Counted from the first letter of the stretch, positions 1-9,309 are shown. The stretch is DNA of 64,000 bases from an uncultured Dehalococcoidia bacterium (GCA_951813255.1 OX638353.1:2911501-2975500), one strand, 5' to 3'. Made by a program: numbers and translations. The notes: generated by a model from the sequence alone, not told the origin.

Positions 1-87
1 CTCATCGTCGGGGCCTTGGTGGTACTAGTGAACTTGGCGACCGATCTTGCCTACGGGTTCTTCGACCCGCGAATTCGTCGGGATTAG
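1..87 (+). CDS. ABC transporter permease, C-terminal fragment (DppB/OppB-like)
   Basis: Only the last 28 codons are inside the window; the gene starts upstream. The visible tail is a hydrophobic stretch followed by YGFFDPRIRRD and a TAG stop at 85-87. The closing motif, aromatic residue then DPRIR, is typical of the end of DppB/OppB family inner-membrane permeases, and the downstream permease gene at 4655 in this window ends in nearly the same way (WVDPRIRLS). It is followed 23 bp later by a DppC-type permease, as is usual in dipeptide/oligopeptide importer operons. The assignment rests on the tail and context only. Confidence 0.7.
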   Translation, partial: LIVGALVVLVNLATDLAYGFFDPRIRRD

Positions 88-110
88 CGGCGGAACTAGG
101 AGCAAGAGGC

Positions 111-1010
111 ATGGAAGTCAATAGAACAGACACACTAGAGAGGCAATGGGGGGCGTCCGTCTCGCGCTCTTCCCGCAGGCTGTGGAGCTTGTTCAAAAGA
201 CAGCCGGTAGGAGTGGCAAGCGGTTTTATCCTGATTTTCTTGCTGGTCTTAGCCCTAGCGGGCCCTTTAGTCCAGACCCATGACCCGATAAGCACTGGAG
301 CTGACGGCCTGCTGGCCCCCAGCGCAAACCATTTCTTCGGGACCGACCCAACTGGTCGCGATGTGTTCAGCCGCACTGTCGCAGGGGCAAGAATCTCCCT
401 GATGGTAGGCGTCGGTGTACTGGCCTTGGTGGTCGTGGTGGGCACTGCCATCGGATTGATAGCGGGCTATGTGGGGGGTACGGTGGACTTGGTGCTGGTG
501 CGCATCGTGGACATGTTCCTGACGATACCTACCTTGCTGCTGGCACTGGTGATCGTATCGGCTTTGGGGCCGTCCATACCCAATGTAATATTGGCGGTCT
601 CGACGGTGCAGACACCGAACCTGATACGTTTGGTGCGCTCAGTGGTGCTCTCGGTGAAGGAGTCGGACTACGTGACCGCGGCCCGTGCCGTGGGGGCGAA
701 AGACATCCGCATACTGTGGGCGCACGTACTGCCCCAGACCTTCGTGCCGGTCATAGTGATGGCCAGCGTGATCTTGCCTCAAGCCATCATAGCCGAGGCC
801 AGCCTCAGCTTCCTCGGATTGGGCGTGCCTCCTCCAGAGCCGTCCTGGGGCAAGGACCTGTCGGATTCGCGGTCTGTGTTGGCGACTGCCCCTTGGTTGT
901 GGCTGGCCCCAGGAGCGTTCATTGCCATCACCGTGCTGTCGGGCAACATGTTCGGCGACATGCTGCGGGATGTCCTAGACCCCCGGTTGCGGGGCCGGTT
1001 GAGGGCCTGA
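111..1010 (+). CDS. Oligopeptide/dipeptide ABC transporter permease, DppC type
   Basis: A 299-residue integral membrane protein that would form half of the channel of a peptide or nickel ABC importer. A cytoplasmic N-terminal segment precedes the first membrane helix near residue 35, and there is the DppC-family landmark HFFGTDPTGRDVFSR near residue 80. The EAA-type loop that docks on the ATPase is visible as AARAVGAKDIRILWAHVLP, followed by EASLSFLGLGVPPP and a DPRLRGR tail. The ATG start has a purine-rich AGGAGC/AGAGG leader. It lies 23 bp after the truncated DppB-like gene. No ATPase genes follow directly, so it may share the DppD/DppF pair encoded at 5761-7717. Confidence 0.93.
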   Translation: MEVNRTDTLERQWGASVSRSSRRLWSLFKRQPVGVASGFILIFLLVLALAGPLVQTHDPISTGADGLLAPSANHFFGTDPTGRDVFSRTVAGARISLMVGVGVLALVVVVGTAIGLIAGYVGGTVDLVLVRIVDMFLTIPTLLLALVIVSALGPSIPNVILAVSTVQTPNLIRLVRSVVLSVKESDYVTAARAVGAKDIRILWAHVLPQTFVPVIVMASVILPQAIIAEASLSFLGLGVPPPEPSWGKDLSDSRSVLATAPWLWLAPGAFIAITVLSGNMFGDMLRDVLDPRLRGRLRA

Positions 1011-1065
1011 ACTGCGAGTACTGAGACTCGCGGGACTAGCACTGGCGGTCCTGGGCATTGCGACG

Positions 1066-1356
1066 ATGCTGGTGTCTCTCCTCTTCGCCCTTTGGGTCCA
1101 CGAGGACTTGCGCGAGATTGACCGCTTTGAGAGGCCTCTTTTGATAAAGGCCGAGAGAGCAGGGAATCATGAGCAGGTGGAAAGTACCAGGTTGGTGTTC
1201 GGCACTCAGCGGGAGAAGCTGAGGGGCGAGAGGCGCGCTTGGCTATGGGTCATCGCAGGCAGCGGAGCCGCCTCGGTGCTCGGGCTGGGGATGGGGTGGA
1301 TGGTGCCATGGGTACTGCAGAGTCGCACATCCAAGGGATTCTCGCGCTTGGGCTGA
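1066..1356 (+). CDS. Small two-helix membrane protein, unknown function
   Basis: I do not recognise the family. The product has an N-terminal hydrophobic segment, a charged middle (about residues 15-65, rich in Glu, Arg and Lys) and a second membrane helix around residues 66-86 (AWLWVIAGSGAASVLGLGMG). The ATG at 1066 cuts through the first hydrophobic stretch: the same frame is open back to 1003 and codes LRLAGLALAVLGIATM just before the ATG. The real start may therefore be a non-standard CTG at 1021 or 1012; no ATG, GTG or TTG is available there. It follows the DppC gene by 55 bp and is probably co-transcribed with it. Confidence 0.5.
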   Translation: MLVSLLFALWVHEDLREIDRFERPLLIKAERAGNHEQVESTRLVFGTQREKLRGERRAWLWVIAGSGAASVLGLGMGWMVPWVLQSRTSKGFSRLG

Positions 1357-1405
1357 GGTGTGGTGGGGGAGTGGCGTTGAGGGAACACCAATGCCCGGCG
1401 TTTTG

Positions 1406-1435
1406 TTGACACTCTTTCTCGCTGTATGCTAGCAT
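1406..1435 (+). promoter_or_regulatory. Candidate sigma-70 promoter for the peptide-importer operon
   Basis: A perfect -35 hexamer TTGACA (1406-1411) is followed after 18 bp by an extended -10, TGC TAGCAT (1427-1435). It lies about 195 bp upstream of the binding-protein start, inside an otherwise empty 273-bp gap. The rest of the gap shows no gene that I can support. Confidence 0.4.
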
Positions 1436-1629
1436 CCCGCCAATCTTCCGCCGGGCTCTCGCAAGACTCCAAATTCGATGAAAGACGGCGGGTTAGGCGC
1501 TCATATGCGACGAAATGCGTAATATAGTAGCCCTTCTGAATTGAATGGCATAAGGGCTGCATTGAAGATACAGTCGTCGTCAGGTTATCCCAGCCTCAAA
1601 GAATCCGGACTACGGGGAAGGAGGACACG

Positions 1630-3516
1630 TTGGCTAGAGGAATAGTCGTATTCTTATTGGTCATCCTTGGCGCCCTGAGCGTTGTATTTGTGGCTTGCGG
1701 AGAAGAGGCGGCGCCGGAAACGACGCCTGAGGCTACCGCTGAGGCTACTACGGCTGCCCCGGCTTCGGGTGGTGGTGCGGACACGGCTGCTCCAGCCGCT
1801 ACGGCCGCACCCGCTCCAGCGGATACGGCTGCAACTGCCGCTCCCCCGCCTGCGCAACCTACGCGAATCGCAACCCCGACTCCAGCGCCTGATGCCATGG
1901 AGGGAGTCGAAGGTCAGATACTGCGAGGCGTGGAACTCGCGGATCTGTCACTGTTCGGCTGCTGCCACGATCCGATTATCGAGACTGGCGGTACATCTCA
2001 CGGGACCTTCACGATCGCGCACCACTTTACTCTAACTTCGACATGGCTTGACCCACAGCAACATATAACTGCAGCAACCCAGCAGCACTATGACTACATA
2101 GTCCATGACGCGTTGATCAAGCCCATGCCCCAAGGCATCATGACCTACAGCCTTGCCGAACTGGTGGAGATGGACGAGAACTTCACCATGGCAGGGTTCA
2201 GGCTACGTGATGGATTGAAGTTCCACGACGGGTCCGACCTGACAACCGAAGACGTCAAATGGACCTATGAGAACTACCAAGGCTTTCGCGCGACCACCTT
2301 CCAAGGCAACTTGGACAGCAGCAGAGCTGATGGCGGTATTGAAATCGTTGATGACCGCACTATCATCTTCCACTTTGCCCAGCCCTTCATTGATTTCCTA
2401 CATGTGTATAACGGAGGGGCTACGGGAATCAGCTGGATAGTGCCTTCCGACTACTATCCGAGCGTGGGCCCTGAGGGCTTCACTGCGGCCCCAATCGGCG
2501 CCGGTCCGTTCAAGTTCGTACGCCAAGACCCTGGGTCTGAGTTCGTGTTCGAGGCAAACGAGGACTACTGGCGCAAGACACCCGGCGTACAGAACCTGGT
2601 CGTCAGAGGCATCGGAGGGTCAGCGACTCCTCGCCTTGCTGGCCTCCTCAGCGGAGATTTGGACTTGGCCTATGGATTCACCGGCCCCATACTGCCCCAG
2701 GTGCTAGAGGCCTCGGAAGATGGCGATTTGCGCTGGGACCCCAACTACTCCGCTCCATGGCTGCTCTTCTTCCCCAATTTCGAGGATGCGGACAGTCCCT
2801 TCCACAGCAAAAACGTACGTGAGGCCATCAGTTTGGCTATCAACCGGAATTTCCTGAGCCAAGTGGAGACGCAAGCGCTTGCGCTTCCATGGGGCAACTG
2901 GGTCGGGCCGGACGTGCCTGACGTTCTGGATCTGCCCCCGGGTACGTACGATCCCGAACGAGCCATAGAATTGTTGGCCCAAGAGGGTTATGGCCCGGAT
3001 AACCCGTTAGTCCTGGATGGCTTCATCCCCTTCAATCCGTACATCAGTATGGGAGAGACCATCATAGGCGATTTGGCAACGGTCAACGTGATGGGTGAAA
3101 TCGAGCAATACGAAGGGCCCGAATACCGGACCAAGCGCTCGCAAGGGCGGGACGGCTACGACGACAACCGCACCATCTTGAAGAGCATCGGTGTGTTGGC
3201 AGGGCCTCAGATGACCACAGCCTTCGTCTACGCCGATTGCCGATCAGGCTCCTCGCTGGTATGCGATGAGGAAAAGCTTCAGCCTCTACTGGTGCAGTAC
3301 GAAGAGAGCTTGGACCCCACAGAGCGAGACCAGTTAAGCCAAGAGTTCCAGAGAACCCTTATCGAGGAGTTCTACGTTATACCGCTCTATATGAACCCCT
3401 TCGTGCATGCCATTGGTCCCAACGTGCTGCCCCACGATGACAGTTTCCACGACTATTGGGCCAGCCCGCTGTCTGTGTACGCCTACCCTTGGGAAGACTG
3501 GAGGGTGCAGGAGTAG
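1630..3516 (+). CDS. Peptide ABC transporter substrate-binding lipoprotein (SBP_bac_5)
   Basis: A 628-residue extracytoplasmic solute-binding protein of the DppA/OppA family (SBP family 5). It has a signal peptide with lipobox VFVAC (Cys about residue 23), then an Ala/Thr/Pro-rich linker of roughly 65 residues that tethers the binding domain to the membrane. The family core follows: GFRLRDGLKFHDGSDLTTEDVKWTY-like residues near 190-215, the IGAGPFKF region and the REAISLAINR segment. The TTG start is supported by a strong Shine-Dalgarno AAGGAGGAC six bases upstream. It heads a five-gene set with two permeases and two ATPases; the ligand (peptide, nickel or another small molecule) cannot be read from sequence. 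Confidence 0.95.
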   Translation: MARGIVVFLLVILGALSVVFVACGEEAAPETTPEATAEATTAAPASGGGADTAAPAATAAPAPADTAATAAPPPAQPTRIATPTPAPDAMEGVEGQILRGVELADLSLFGCCHDPIIETGGTSHGTFTIAHHFTLTSTWLDPQQHITAATQQHYDYIVHDALIKPMPQGIMTYSLAELVEMDENFTMAGFRLRDGLKFHDGSDLTTEDVKWTYENYQGFRATTFQGNLDSSRADGGIEIVDDRTIIFHFAQPFIDFLHVYNGGATGISWIVPSDYYPSVGPEGFTAAPIGAGPFKFVRQDPGSEFVFEANEDYWRKTPGVQNLVVRGIGGSATPRLAGLLSGDLDLAYGFTGPILPQVLEASEDGDLRWDPNYSAPWLLFFPNFEDADSPFHSKNVREAISLAINRNFLSQVETQALALPWGNWVGPDVPDVLDLPPGTYDPERAIELLAQEGYGPDNPLVLDGFIPFNPYISMGETIIGDLATVNVMGEIEQYEGPEYRTKRSQGRDGYDDNRTILKSIGVLAGPQMTTAFVYADCRSGSSLVCDEEKLQPLLVQYEESLDPTERDQLSQEFQRTLIEEFYVIPLYMNPFVHAIGPNVLPHDDSFHDYWASPLSVYAYPWEDWRVQE

Positions 3517-3563
3517 CCTGACAGAATTCCTTAGCATCTGAATTGCAGGAATGTTTCGCAGGG

Positions 3564-3589
3564 CGCGGCGGGGGTGTATCTCCGCCGCG
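3564..3589 (+). terminator. GC-rich hairpin after the binding-protein gene
   Basis: An 8-bp perfect stem (3564-3571 with 3582-3589, CGCGGCGG/CCGCCGCG) with a 10-nt loop and no T-run. It lies between the binding-protein and permease genes. Such hairpins often stabilise the upstream message or partially terminate, giving more binding protein than permease (inference). Confidence 0.45.
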
Positions 3590-3683
3590 TACGCGAGTTC
3601 AAAGCCGTGCCCCATGGGGAGTGACCGGGGACCAGAGGACTAACAACTAACTTGTCAGCCAACTGGAGGCGGAAGGGAATAAC

Positions 3684-4655
3684 GTGCATAAGTTCATCCT
3701 GACCCGCGGCCTTTACAGCCTCATCACCATTTGGTTACTGGTCACCATCATTTTTGGAGCGGTGCGCATCACTGGCGATCCGTCCAAGATGTTGGAAGAG
3801 TCCGGCGCCGACCCGGAATATGAGCTTCGCCTGAAGCAGAAGTGGGGCTTGGACGACCCCATACATATTCAGTACGTAAAGTATGTCGGGAACCTGATAC
3901 AGGGTGACTTTGGGACCTCTTTCCATAACAGCCTTCCGGTTACCGACATCTACTTCGGTCGACTGCCCAACTCAATAAAGTTGGGCTTGGCAGCCTTCCT
4001 GATCTCTATCTTGATAGGGGTCCCACTGGGGATGCTGTCGGCAATGAAGGTCAATACCCAGTGGGACAACACGGGCAAGGTGTTTGCCATCCTTGGGCTG
4101 TCAGTGCCCAACTTCTTCGTGGGGTTGGTGCTGATTCTTGTGTTTGCCGTGGGTTTGGGCTGGCTTCCGCCCATCGGGAAGGGGGACAGCTCATTTGACT
4201 TGGCTGTGCCGAGTTCATGGGGGTTCTGGTTCCTCGACCTGAACCACCTGATCATGCCGGCCTTCGCCCTAGGGTGGTACTTCTCAGGCAGCATGGTCCG
4301 TATTACCCGCTCCAGCATGCTCGAGGTGATGGGAAGCGATTACATCAAACTGGCCCGCCTAAAGGGTGTCCCAGAATGGGTCATCATGGCCAAGCATGCG
4401 CTCAAGAATGCCATGATCCCGGTGCTGACGCTGGCTGGGCTGAACCTGGTAATCATGGTCAATGTGGCCATTGCCATTGAGGTCATTTTCGATTGGCCGG
4501 GCGTAGGCAAGCTACTGTTCAATGGCATGGTTGATCGTGATTTCAACATGGTGCAGGGCGTGGTGCTGATGGGCGGCTTAATGATAGTTGCCCTGAACTT
4601 CATGATAGACATCCTGTACGCGTGGGTCGACCCTCGAATCCGACTGTCAAGGTAG
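3684..4655 (+). CDS. Peptide ABC transporter permease, DppB type
   Basis: A 323-residue inner-membrane permease. The N-terminal helix begins at residue 5 and is followed by the DppB landmark LRLKQKWGLDDPIHIQYVKY near residues 48-67 and GDFGTSF near 76. Five further hydrophobic helices follow, with the ATPase-contact loop KLARLKGVPEWVIMAKHALKN near residue 220 and the terminal motif YAWVDPRIRLSR. It uses a GTG start preceded by a GGAGGCGGAAGGG leader. It would pair with the DppC subunit that starts 8 bp downstream to form the translocation pore. Confidence 0.95.
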   Translation: MHKFILTRGLYSLITIWLLVTIIFGAVRITGDPSKMLEESGADPEYELRLKQKWGLDDPIHIQYVKYVGNLIQGDFGTSFHNSLPVTDIYFGRLPNSIKLGLAAFLISILIGVPLGMLSAMKVNTQWDNTGKVFAILGLSVPNFFVGLVLILVFAVGLGWLPPIGKGDSSFDLAVPSSWGFWFLDLNHLIMPAFALGWYFSGSMVRITRSSMLEVMGSDYIKLARLKGVPEWVIMAKHALKNAMIPVLTLAGLNLVIMVNVAIAIEVIFDWPGVGKLLFNGMVDRDFNMVQGVVLMGGLMIVALNFMIDILYAWVDPRIRLSR

Positions 4656-4663
4656 GTTAGAAG

Positions 4664-5647
4664 ATGGCAGAGATCGCTGGGCGCGTTGGGTTACCCCGGG
4701 TATCCAGAGGGGTTAGGCTCACTTGGGGATTCCTGCGTGAGGCGCCGACCATTCCCACGGCAATATTGGGCCTCCTAGTATTCGTCGCTGTCTTTGCGCC
4801 ATTGCTGGCACCACACGATCCACTGGCCCGAGTGAAACCTACTGCCGAGGAGTGCCAGGCTGCCTACGGGTTCGATAACTGCCCTTACATCGATGAACGC
4901 CCTCCGGTGGGCATGACGAGCAAACAGGTGATTGCTGGCCAAGAGCGCGTCCGCACGGGAAGCTGGTCCACCCCGCTGGGCACCGACTACCAAGGTCGCG
5001 ACCTGTTGAGCCGATTGATGTACGGGGCACGAATATCGTTGATCGTGTCTCTGGTAGGGACCCTCGTGGCAGGGGGCATCGGGACGGTGCTGGGAGTCGT
5101 CGCCGGCTACTTCGGCAGGTGGTGGGACGTGGTCATCATGCGCGTAACCGACGCATGGCTGACACTTCCCACTTTGGTGTTTGCCATACTCCTCTCCAGC
5201 ATGAAAGACAGTAACAGCATATGGGATATCGTTGTCATCCTCGCGGTGGTGTTCTGGAGTCGGTATGCCCGCTTGGTGCGCGGTGAAGTTCTGACACTGC
5301 GGGAACGCGACTTCATCAAGCTGGCCGAGGTGAACGGGGTGAGCAAAGCGCGCATCGTCGCCCGTCACCTGATACCCAACGTGATGAACACAGTGGTCGT
5401 ATTCTTTACCCTGATAGTGGGTGTGGCCATCATCATTGAGGCGAACCTGAGCTTCCTGGGGCTGGGCATACAAGCACCCAACCCTGCCTGGGGCTTAATG
5501 ATTTTCCAAGGCCAAGATGCCCTGTTCAAGGGCAACTGGTGGCTGGCAGTATTCCCCGGCATCTGCATTGCTCTGCTGGTGCTGAGCGCCAACTTGTTCG
5601 GTGACTGGATGCGAGTACGTCTGGACCCACAACTGCGGAACCGGTAG
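4664..5647 (+). CDS. Peptide ABC transporter permease, DppC type
   Basis: A 327-residue second permease subunit. The first membrane helix lies at about residues 30-50, followed by a periplasmic insert containing two Cys (EECQAAYGFDNCPYID) that could form a disulfide. The DppC landmark LGTDYQGRDLLSRLMYGARISL is near residues 104-125; the ATPase loop KLAEVNGVSKARIVARHLIPN and the EANLSFLGLGIQAPNP motif follow. The start is 8 bp after the DppB stop, which suggests coupled translation. The two-Cys insert is longer than in the DppC protein at 111-1010, so the two permease sets are not recent duplicates. Confidence 0.95.
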   Translation: MAEIAGRVGLPRVSRGVRLTWGFLREAPTIPTAILGLLVFVAVFAPLLAPHDPLARVKPTAEECQAAYGFDNCPYIDERPPVGMTSKQVIAGQERVRTGSWSTPLGTDYQGRDLLSRLMYGARISLIVSLVGTLVAGGIGTVLGVVAGYFGRWWDVVIMRVTDAWLTLPTLVFAILLSSMKDSNSIWDIVVILAVVFWSRYARLVRGEVLTLRERDFIKLAEVNGVSKARIVARHLIPNVMNTVVVFFTLIVGVAIIIEANLSFLGLGIQAPNPAWGLMIFQGQDALFKGNWWLAVFPGICIALLVLSANLFGDWMRVRLDPQLRNR

Positions 5648-5760
5648 TAGCCTTGTAGAGAAGCGGCTCAGTTTGGTCGAAGCTCGTCCCCCACGACCCA
5701 GAGGTTCGAGGAGGCGAGCTTCCATCCGTTCTTCATAAGATATCCTTGTAACTGGAGTAG

Positions 5761-6744
5761 GTGAGGACTGTGGCTCCAATCCTAGAAGTCAAAGATCTGC
5801 AGACCTACTTCTTCGGCTTCGGTGGCACCCGCGTGGTGAAAGCCGTGGATGGGGTCAGCTTCACCCTTGAAGAGGGTGAGACACTGGGTTTGGTGGGAGA
5901 GTCTGGCTGTGGCAAGACCACGACCTGCCACGCCATCGTCAGGGTGCTTCCCGGCTCGGCGCGCATCGTCGGAGGCAGCGTCTACCTCGATGGGGAGGAC
6001 CTAGTCACCAAGCCAGCCAGCGAGATGCGGGAGATACGCGGGAGGCAGATCGCCTATATCCTGCAGGACCCGATGGCCTCTCTCGACCCTCTCTTCTCCG
6101 TTTACGACCAGGTCGCGGAGCCCGCCTACTACCACCGTTCCCTACGCCGGTCTGCGCTTAAGGACCGGGTGATTAATTTGCTCAGCTTGGTGCGAATACC
6201 GTCACCGGAAGTCCGCATGAAGGAATTCCCGCACCAGATGAGCGGAGGGATGCGCCAGCGTATCGTCGGCGCAATTGCCCAAGCGGGCGGACCCAAGGTA
6301 ATCATAGCCGACGAGCCCACGACGAACCTGGATGTCACCATCCAGCTGCAGTACCTCAACCTGCTGAAAGAGCTTCAGCAGCAGACGGGTGTGGCCCTGA
6401 TATTCGTGACCCACGACTTGGGGATCATCGCCAAGATGTGCGACAAGGTGGCGGTGATGTATGCAGGCAAGATTGTAGAGCTGCAGTCGTGCCGGGGAGT
6501 CTTCTACGAGCCGAAACACCCATATACCAAGGCACTGATGGACTCCATACCCAAATTAGGCAGCAAGGACCCGCTATATGCAATTCCGGGGTCACCTCCC
6601 GACCTGTCCTCACTGCCGCCTGGGTGCAGCTTCAGCCCGCGTTGTCCGCGGGCACAAGAGAAGTGCTTCCGGGACGAACCTGAAGACGTAGACATGGTCA
6701 GTCAATACAACGCGCGCTGCTGGTATCCGGTCCAGGGGGAGTAG
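5761..6744 (+). CDS. Peptide ABC transporter ATPase, DppD/OppD type
   Basis: A 327-residue cytoplasmic ATPase that powers peptide import. Walker A is GESGCGKTT (about residue 46), the signature is MSGGMRQR (about 160), Walker B is [12 protein letters not shown] (about 180) and the switch His lies in FVTHDLG. The C-terminal OppD/F extension has the Cys-rich [17 protein letters not shown] motif of the family. Two GTG codons compete as start, at 5761 and 5770; the second gives [14 protein letters not shown] and has slightly better spacing from a GGTGAGG sequence. It is followed 4 bp later by the partner ATPase. Confidence 0.95.
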   Translation: MRTVAPILEVKDLQTYFFGFGGTRVVKAVDGVSFTLEEGETLGLVGESGCGKTTTCHAIVRVLPGSARIVGGSVYLDGEDLVTKPASEMREIRGRQIAYILQDPMASLDPLFSVYDQVAEPAYYHRSLRRSALKDRVINLLSLVRIPSPEVRMKEFPHQMSGGMRQRIVGAIAQAGGPKVIIADEPTTNLDVTIQLQYLNLLKELQQQTGVALIFVTHDLGIIAKMCDKVAVMYAGKIVELQSCRGVFYEPKHPYTKALMDSIPKLGSKDPLYAIPGSPPDLSSLPPGCSFSPRCPRAQEKCFRDEPEDVDMVSQYNARCWYPVQGE

Positions 6745-6748
6745 CAAT

Positions 6749-7717
6749 ATGGCCGAGGCTGACACGCTGCTAGAGGTCAAGGACCTAAGGAAATACTTCC
6801 CCGTCGGCGGCTTCCTCAGCGGCACAAAGGGTTGGGTCAAGGCAGTCGACGACATCAACTTCTCCATCGCTCGTGGCGAGACCTTGGGGGTGGTGGGGGA
6901 GTCGGGCTGTGGCAAGACCACTACCGCGAAGCTGGTTCTGGCAGCTGAACCCGTGACTTCCGGGGGGATTCTTTTCGAGGGCAAGGACATCGTAGGTCTC
7001 AAACCCAAGGACCTCATGGAATACCGGCGCAAGGTGCAGGTGGTATTCCAAGACCCGTTCAGTTCCCTCAGTCCGCGACTTCGCGTGGGAGAAATACTGG
7101 CCGAGCCGATAGTCACCCACGAGCACGTATCACGAACTGAGGTCAACAGGCGTGTCGGTGAATTGCTGGAACTGGTGGGACTGCGGCCCGATATGGACCG
7201 CCTATTCCCGCACGAATTCAGCGGAGGCCAACGACAGAGGATCGCCATCGCCAGAGCTCTGGCCACGAACGCTGAACTTATCGTACTGGACGAGCCGGTC
7301 TCAGCCTTGGATGTGTCCATTCGCGCACACATTATCGGGCTGCTAGAGGACTTGCAGAAAGATCTTGGCGTCAGCTACCTGTTTATCGGCCACGACCTAG
7401 CCGCCGTAGCGCACATCAGCCACCGCATTGCTGTGATGTACTTGGGCAAGATCGTGGAGGTCGCGGAAAGCTTGGAACTGTGCGAGAACCCGCTGCACCC
7501 TTATACCAAGGCGCTGTTCGCCGCCTCCCTCCCATCGCATCCGGATGAGGAGCGGGAGGAGATTGTGCTGACAGGTGAGGTGCCCAGTGCTCTCAATCCC
7601 CCAGAGGGTTGTCGCTTTCACACGCGGTGCCCCTTCATCATGCCCCATTGTTCCGAAGAAATTCCGGAGCTCAAGGAGATGAGCCCCGGGCACTGGGTCT
7701 CCTGCTATTTGTATTAG
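6749..7717 (+). CDS. Peptide ABC transporter ATPase, DppF/OppF type
   Basis: A 322-residue cytoplasmic ATPase, partner of the preceding DppD-type protein. Walker A is [12 protein letters not shown] (about residue 50), the signature FSGGQRQRIAIARA (about 157), Walker B LIVLDEPVSALD (about 177) and the switch motif FIGHDLA. The C-terminal extension carries the family Cys cluster PPEGCRFHTRCPFIMPHC. The ATG follows the DppD stop by 4 bp behind a GGGGAGTAG leader. It closes the operon; no hairpin with a T-run follows, and the 240-bp gap to the next gene shows no other coding signal. Confidence 0.95.
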   Translation: MAEADTLLEVKDLRKYFPVGGFLSGTKGWVKAVDDINFSIARGETLGVVGESGCGKTTTAKLVLAAEPVTSGGILFEGKDIVGLKPKDLMEYRRKVQVVFQDPFSSLSPRLRVGEILAEPIVTHEHVSRTEVNRRVGELLELVGLRPDMDRLFPHEFSGGQRQRIAIARALATNAELIVLDEPVSALDVSIRAHIIGLLEDLQKDLGVSYLFIGHDLAAVAHISHRIAVMYLGKIVEVAESLELCENPLHPYTKALFAASLPSHPDEEREEIVLTGEVPSALNPPEGCRFHTRCPFIMPHCSEEIPELKEMSPGHWVSCYLY

Positions 7718-7957
7718 GCACTGAGAGGCTCGATTACTTGGCCATCCCTGGCCTACTACGTTCAGAGGCGCACGGCGCTGGATCTTCACTGCGAGCTGTC
7801 CACGGAGACCGCGCCCTCACGCATGGATGCTTTCATACCAAGCGGGTTTCTGAAGGGAGTTCCTAGCTCAATGCGTTATCCCTTGACTTTCGGCGTCTTA
7901 TGTAACATGGTTAGTGGCGTGTCAGTGACATAAATTCTCGAGGTGGGAGACAGTCGG

Positions 7958-9070
7958 ATGAATTTCATTCGCAGACCAATGTTGCTTGTGGCCCTCTTGA
8001 TCGCAGGCATATTTTTAGTAGCAGCGTGTACAGGAGAAATGGGTCTGCAGGGTGAGCAGGGCGACCAAGGCCCTGCTGGCCCGCAAGGCGCCGAAGGGGC
8101 TCAAGGCCCTGCCGGTGAAGCGGGGCCCGCTGGACCAGAAGGTCCTCAGGGTGCCGAAGGACCGCAGGGAGATCGGGGACCTGAGGGGCCTCAAGGGGCG
8201 AAAGGCGACCTTGGAGAGCGCGGTCCTCAAGGCGTAGCTGGCGGCCGGGGCGTTCGTGGGCCTCAGGGCGATCCTGGTGGACCGCAAGGACCCGAAGGTC
8301 CCCAAGGGCCTCAGGGTGATACCGGTGCCCAAGGGCCTATAGGACCCGAAGGTCCCCAAGGGCCTCAGGGTATTCCCGGAGACCCGGGCGGACCTCGTGG
8401 AGAGACAGGGCCTCAAGGACCTGTCGGCCCTCAGGGACCCATTGGTGAGCCAGGCCAGCAGGGCGATAGTGGTGCGCAAGGACCTGAGGGGCCGCAAGGA
8501 CCTGTCGGGCCTCAGGGACCCGTTGGCGAACCCGGTCAGCAAGGCGATACTGGCGCTCAGGGTCCGACAGGCCCTGAAGGTCCTCAAGGACCGATCGGAC
8601 CTCAGGGTCTACAAGGACCCCCAGGTCTTAGGGGCGAGTCAGGGCCACAGGGAGCTCTAGGCCCGATGGGCCCTCCTGGTCCTACCGGTGCTCAAGGATT
8701 CCCTGGCCAGCGCGGTCTCACAGGGCCTCAAGGAGTATCTGGTCCATTCGGCCCACAGGGACGGCAAGGTCCTCCTGGTGTCAGCAACGCCGTTCTGTTG
8801 GTGACAGCAAGCGAGGCTGCTACCGATGCAACAGCCTCGCACGAAGCAAGGTGCGAAGGCGGCAGAGTAGCAATAGGCGGCGGAGCTAGGATTTTGGGTG
8901 GAGTCACAGAAGACGCTCCTGTCGGTGTGGTAGTGGTAAGCTCCTATCCGGTAGGCTTGTCCGGGACCCCGCAGGCTATCTGGAAAGCCGACGCCATGGA
9001 GTTGGTTGAGGTCGCGGACGACTGGCGCTTGGAAGTGCGCGTGGTATGCGCCGACGCAGCCGACGAGTAG
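7958..9070 (+). CDS. Collagen-like repeat lipoprotein
   Basis: A 370-residue predicted surface lipoprotein. The signal peptide ends at lipobox VAAC (mature Cys about residue 24). Residues from about 30 to 275 are nearly continuous Gly-X-Y triplets rich in Pro, Gln, Glu and Asp, which should form a collagen-like triple helix. A globular domain of about 95 residues with two Cys closes the protein. A 27-residue block ([24 protein letters not shown]) is repeated in tandem with two or three changes, a sign of recent repeat expansion. I chose the ATG at 7958 because AGGTGGGA lies just upstream; a GTG at 7943 is the alternative. It stands alone, followed by a strong terminator. Confidence 0.88.
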   Translation: MNFIRRPMLLVALLIAGIFLVAACTGEMGLQGEQGDQGPAGPQGAEGAQGPAGEAGPAGPEGPQGAEGPQGDRGPEGPQGAKGDLGERGPQGVAGGRGVRGPQGDPGGPQGPEGPQGPQGDTGAQGPIGPEGPQGPQGIPGDPGGPRGETGPQGPVGPQGPIGEPGQQGDSGAQGPEGPQGPVGPQGPVGEPGQQGDTGAQGPTGPEGPQGPIGPQGLQGPPGLRGESGPQGALGPMGPPGPTGAQGFPGQRGLTGPQGVSGPFGPQGRQGPPGVSNAVLLVTASEAATDATASHEARCEGGRVAIGGGARILGGVTEDAPVGVVVVSSYPVGLSGTPQAIWKADAMELVEVADDWRLEVRVVCADAADE

Positions 9071-9094
9071 TCACAGCAACAAAGTAAGGTTTTA

Positions 9095-9136
9095 TAGAGA
9101 AGCCGACCCGCAAGCGGGTCGGCTTCTCTATTTTTG
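9095..9136 (+). terminator. Rho-independent terminator after the collagen-like gene
   Basis: A perfect 16-bp stem (9095-9110 with 9115-9130) closes a 4-nt CAAG loop and is followed by TTTTTG. It lies 24 bp past the collagen-like stop codon. Because the stem begins with A-rich sequence it may also work weakly in the other direction. Confidence 0.92.
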
Positions 9137-9271
9137 GGCCAATTGCCTGCTGACACCACCTCGTCTTGTTTTCTCATCGCAGACCTTCGCTGGCGGTTGC
9201 GACTCGACGGTTTACGTCCGCCCTACTTGTCGCTAATGCCCCTCAGCTATCCGCTCCGCAGGTCATACGGG

Positions 9272-9293
9272 TATACTTACTTCGATGAAGTAA
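9272..9293 (+). promoter_or_regulatory. -10 element and 17-bp palindrome upstream of the monooxygenase gene
   Basis: A TATACT -10-like hexamer (9272-9277) overlaps the perfect palindrome TTACTTC-GAT-GAAGTAA (9277-9293). The palindrome ends just before the ribosome-binding sequence AGAGGAG of the gene at 9310. This is the position of a repressor operator. No convincing -35 is visible. Confidence 0.5.
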
Positions 9294-9309
9294 CAAGAGG
9301 AGCAAACCC

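Noticed and set aside
7609..7866. 85-codon open frame at the end of the DppF gene
   Set aside because: It overlaps the DppF coding region in another frame and has no family likeness.
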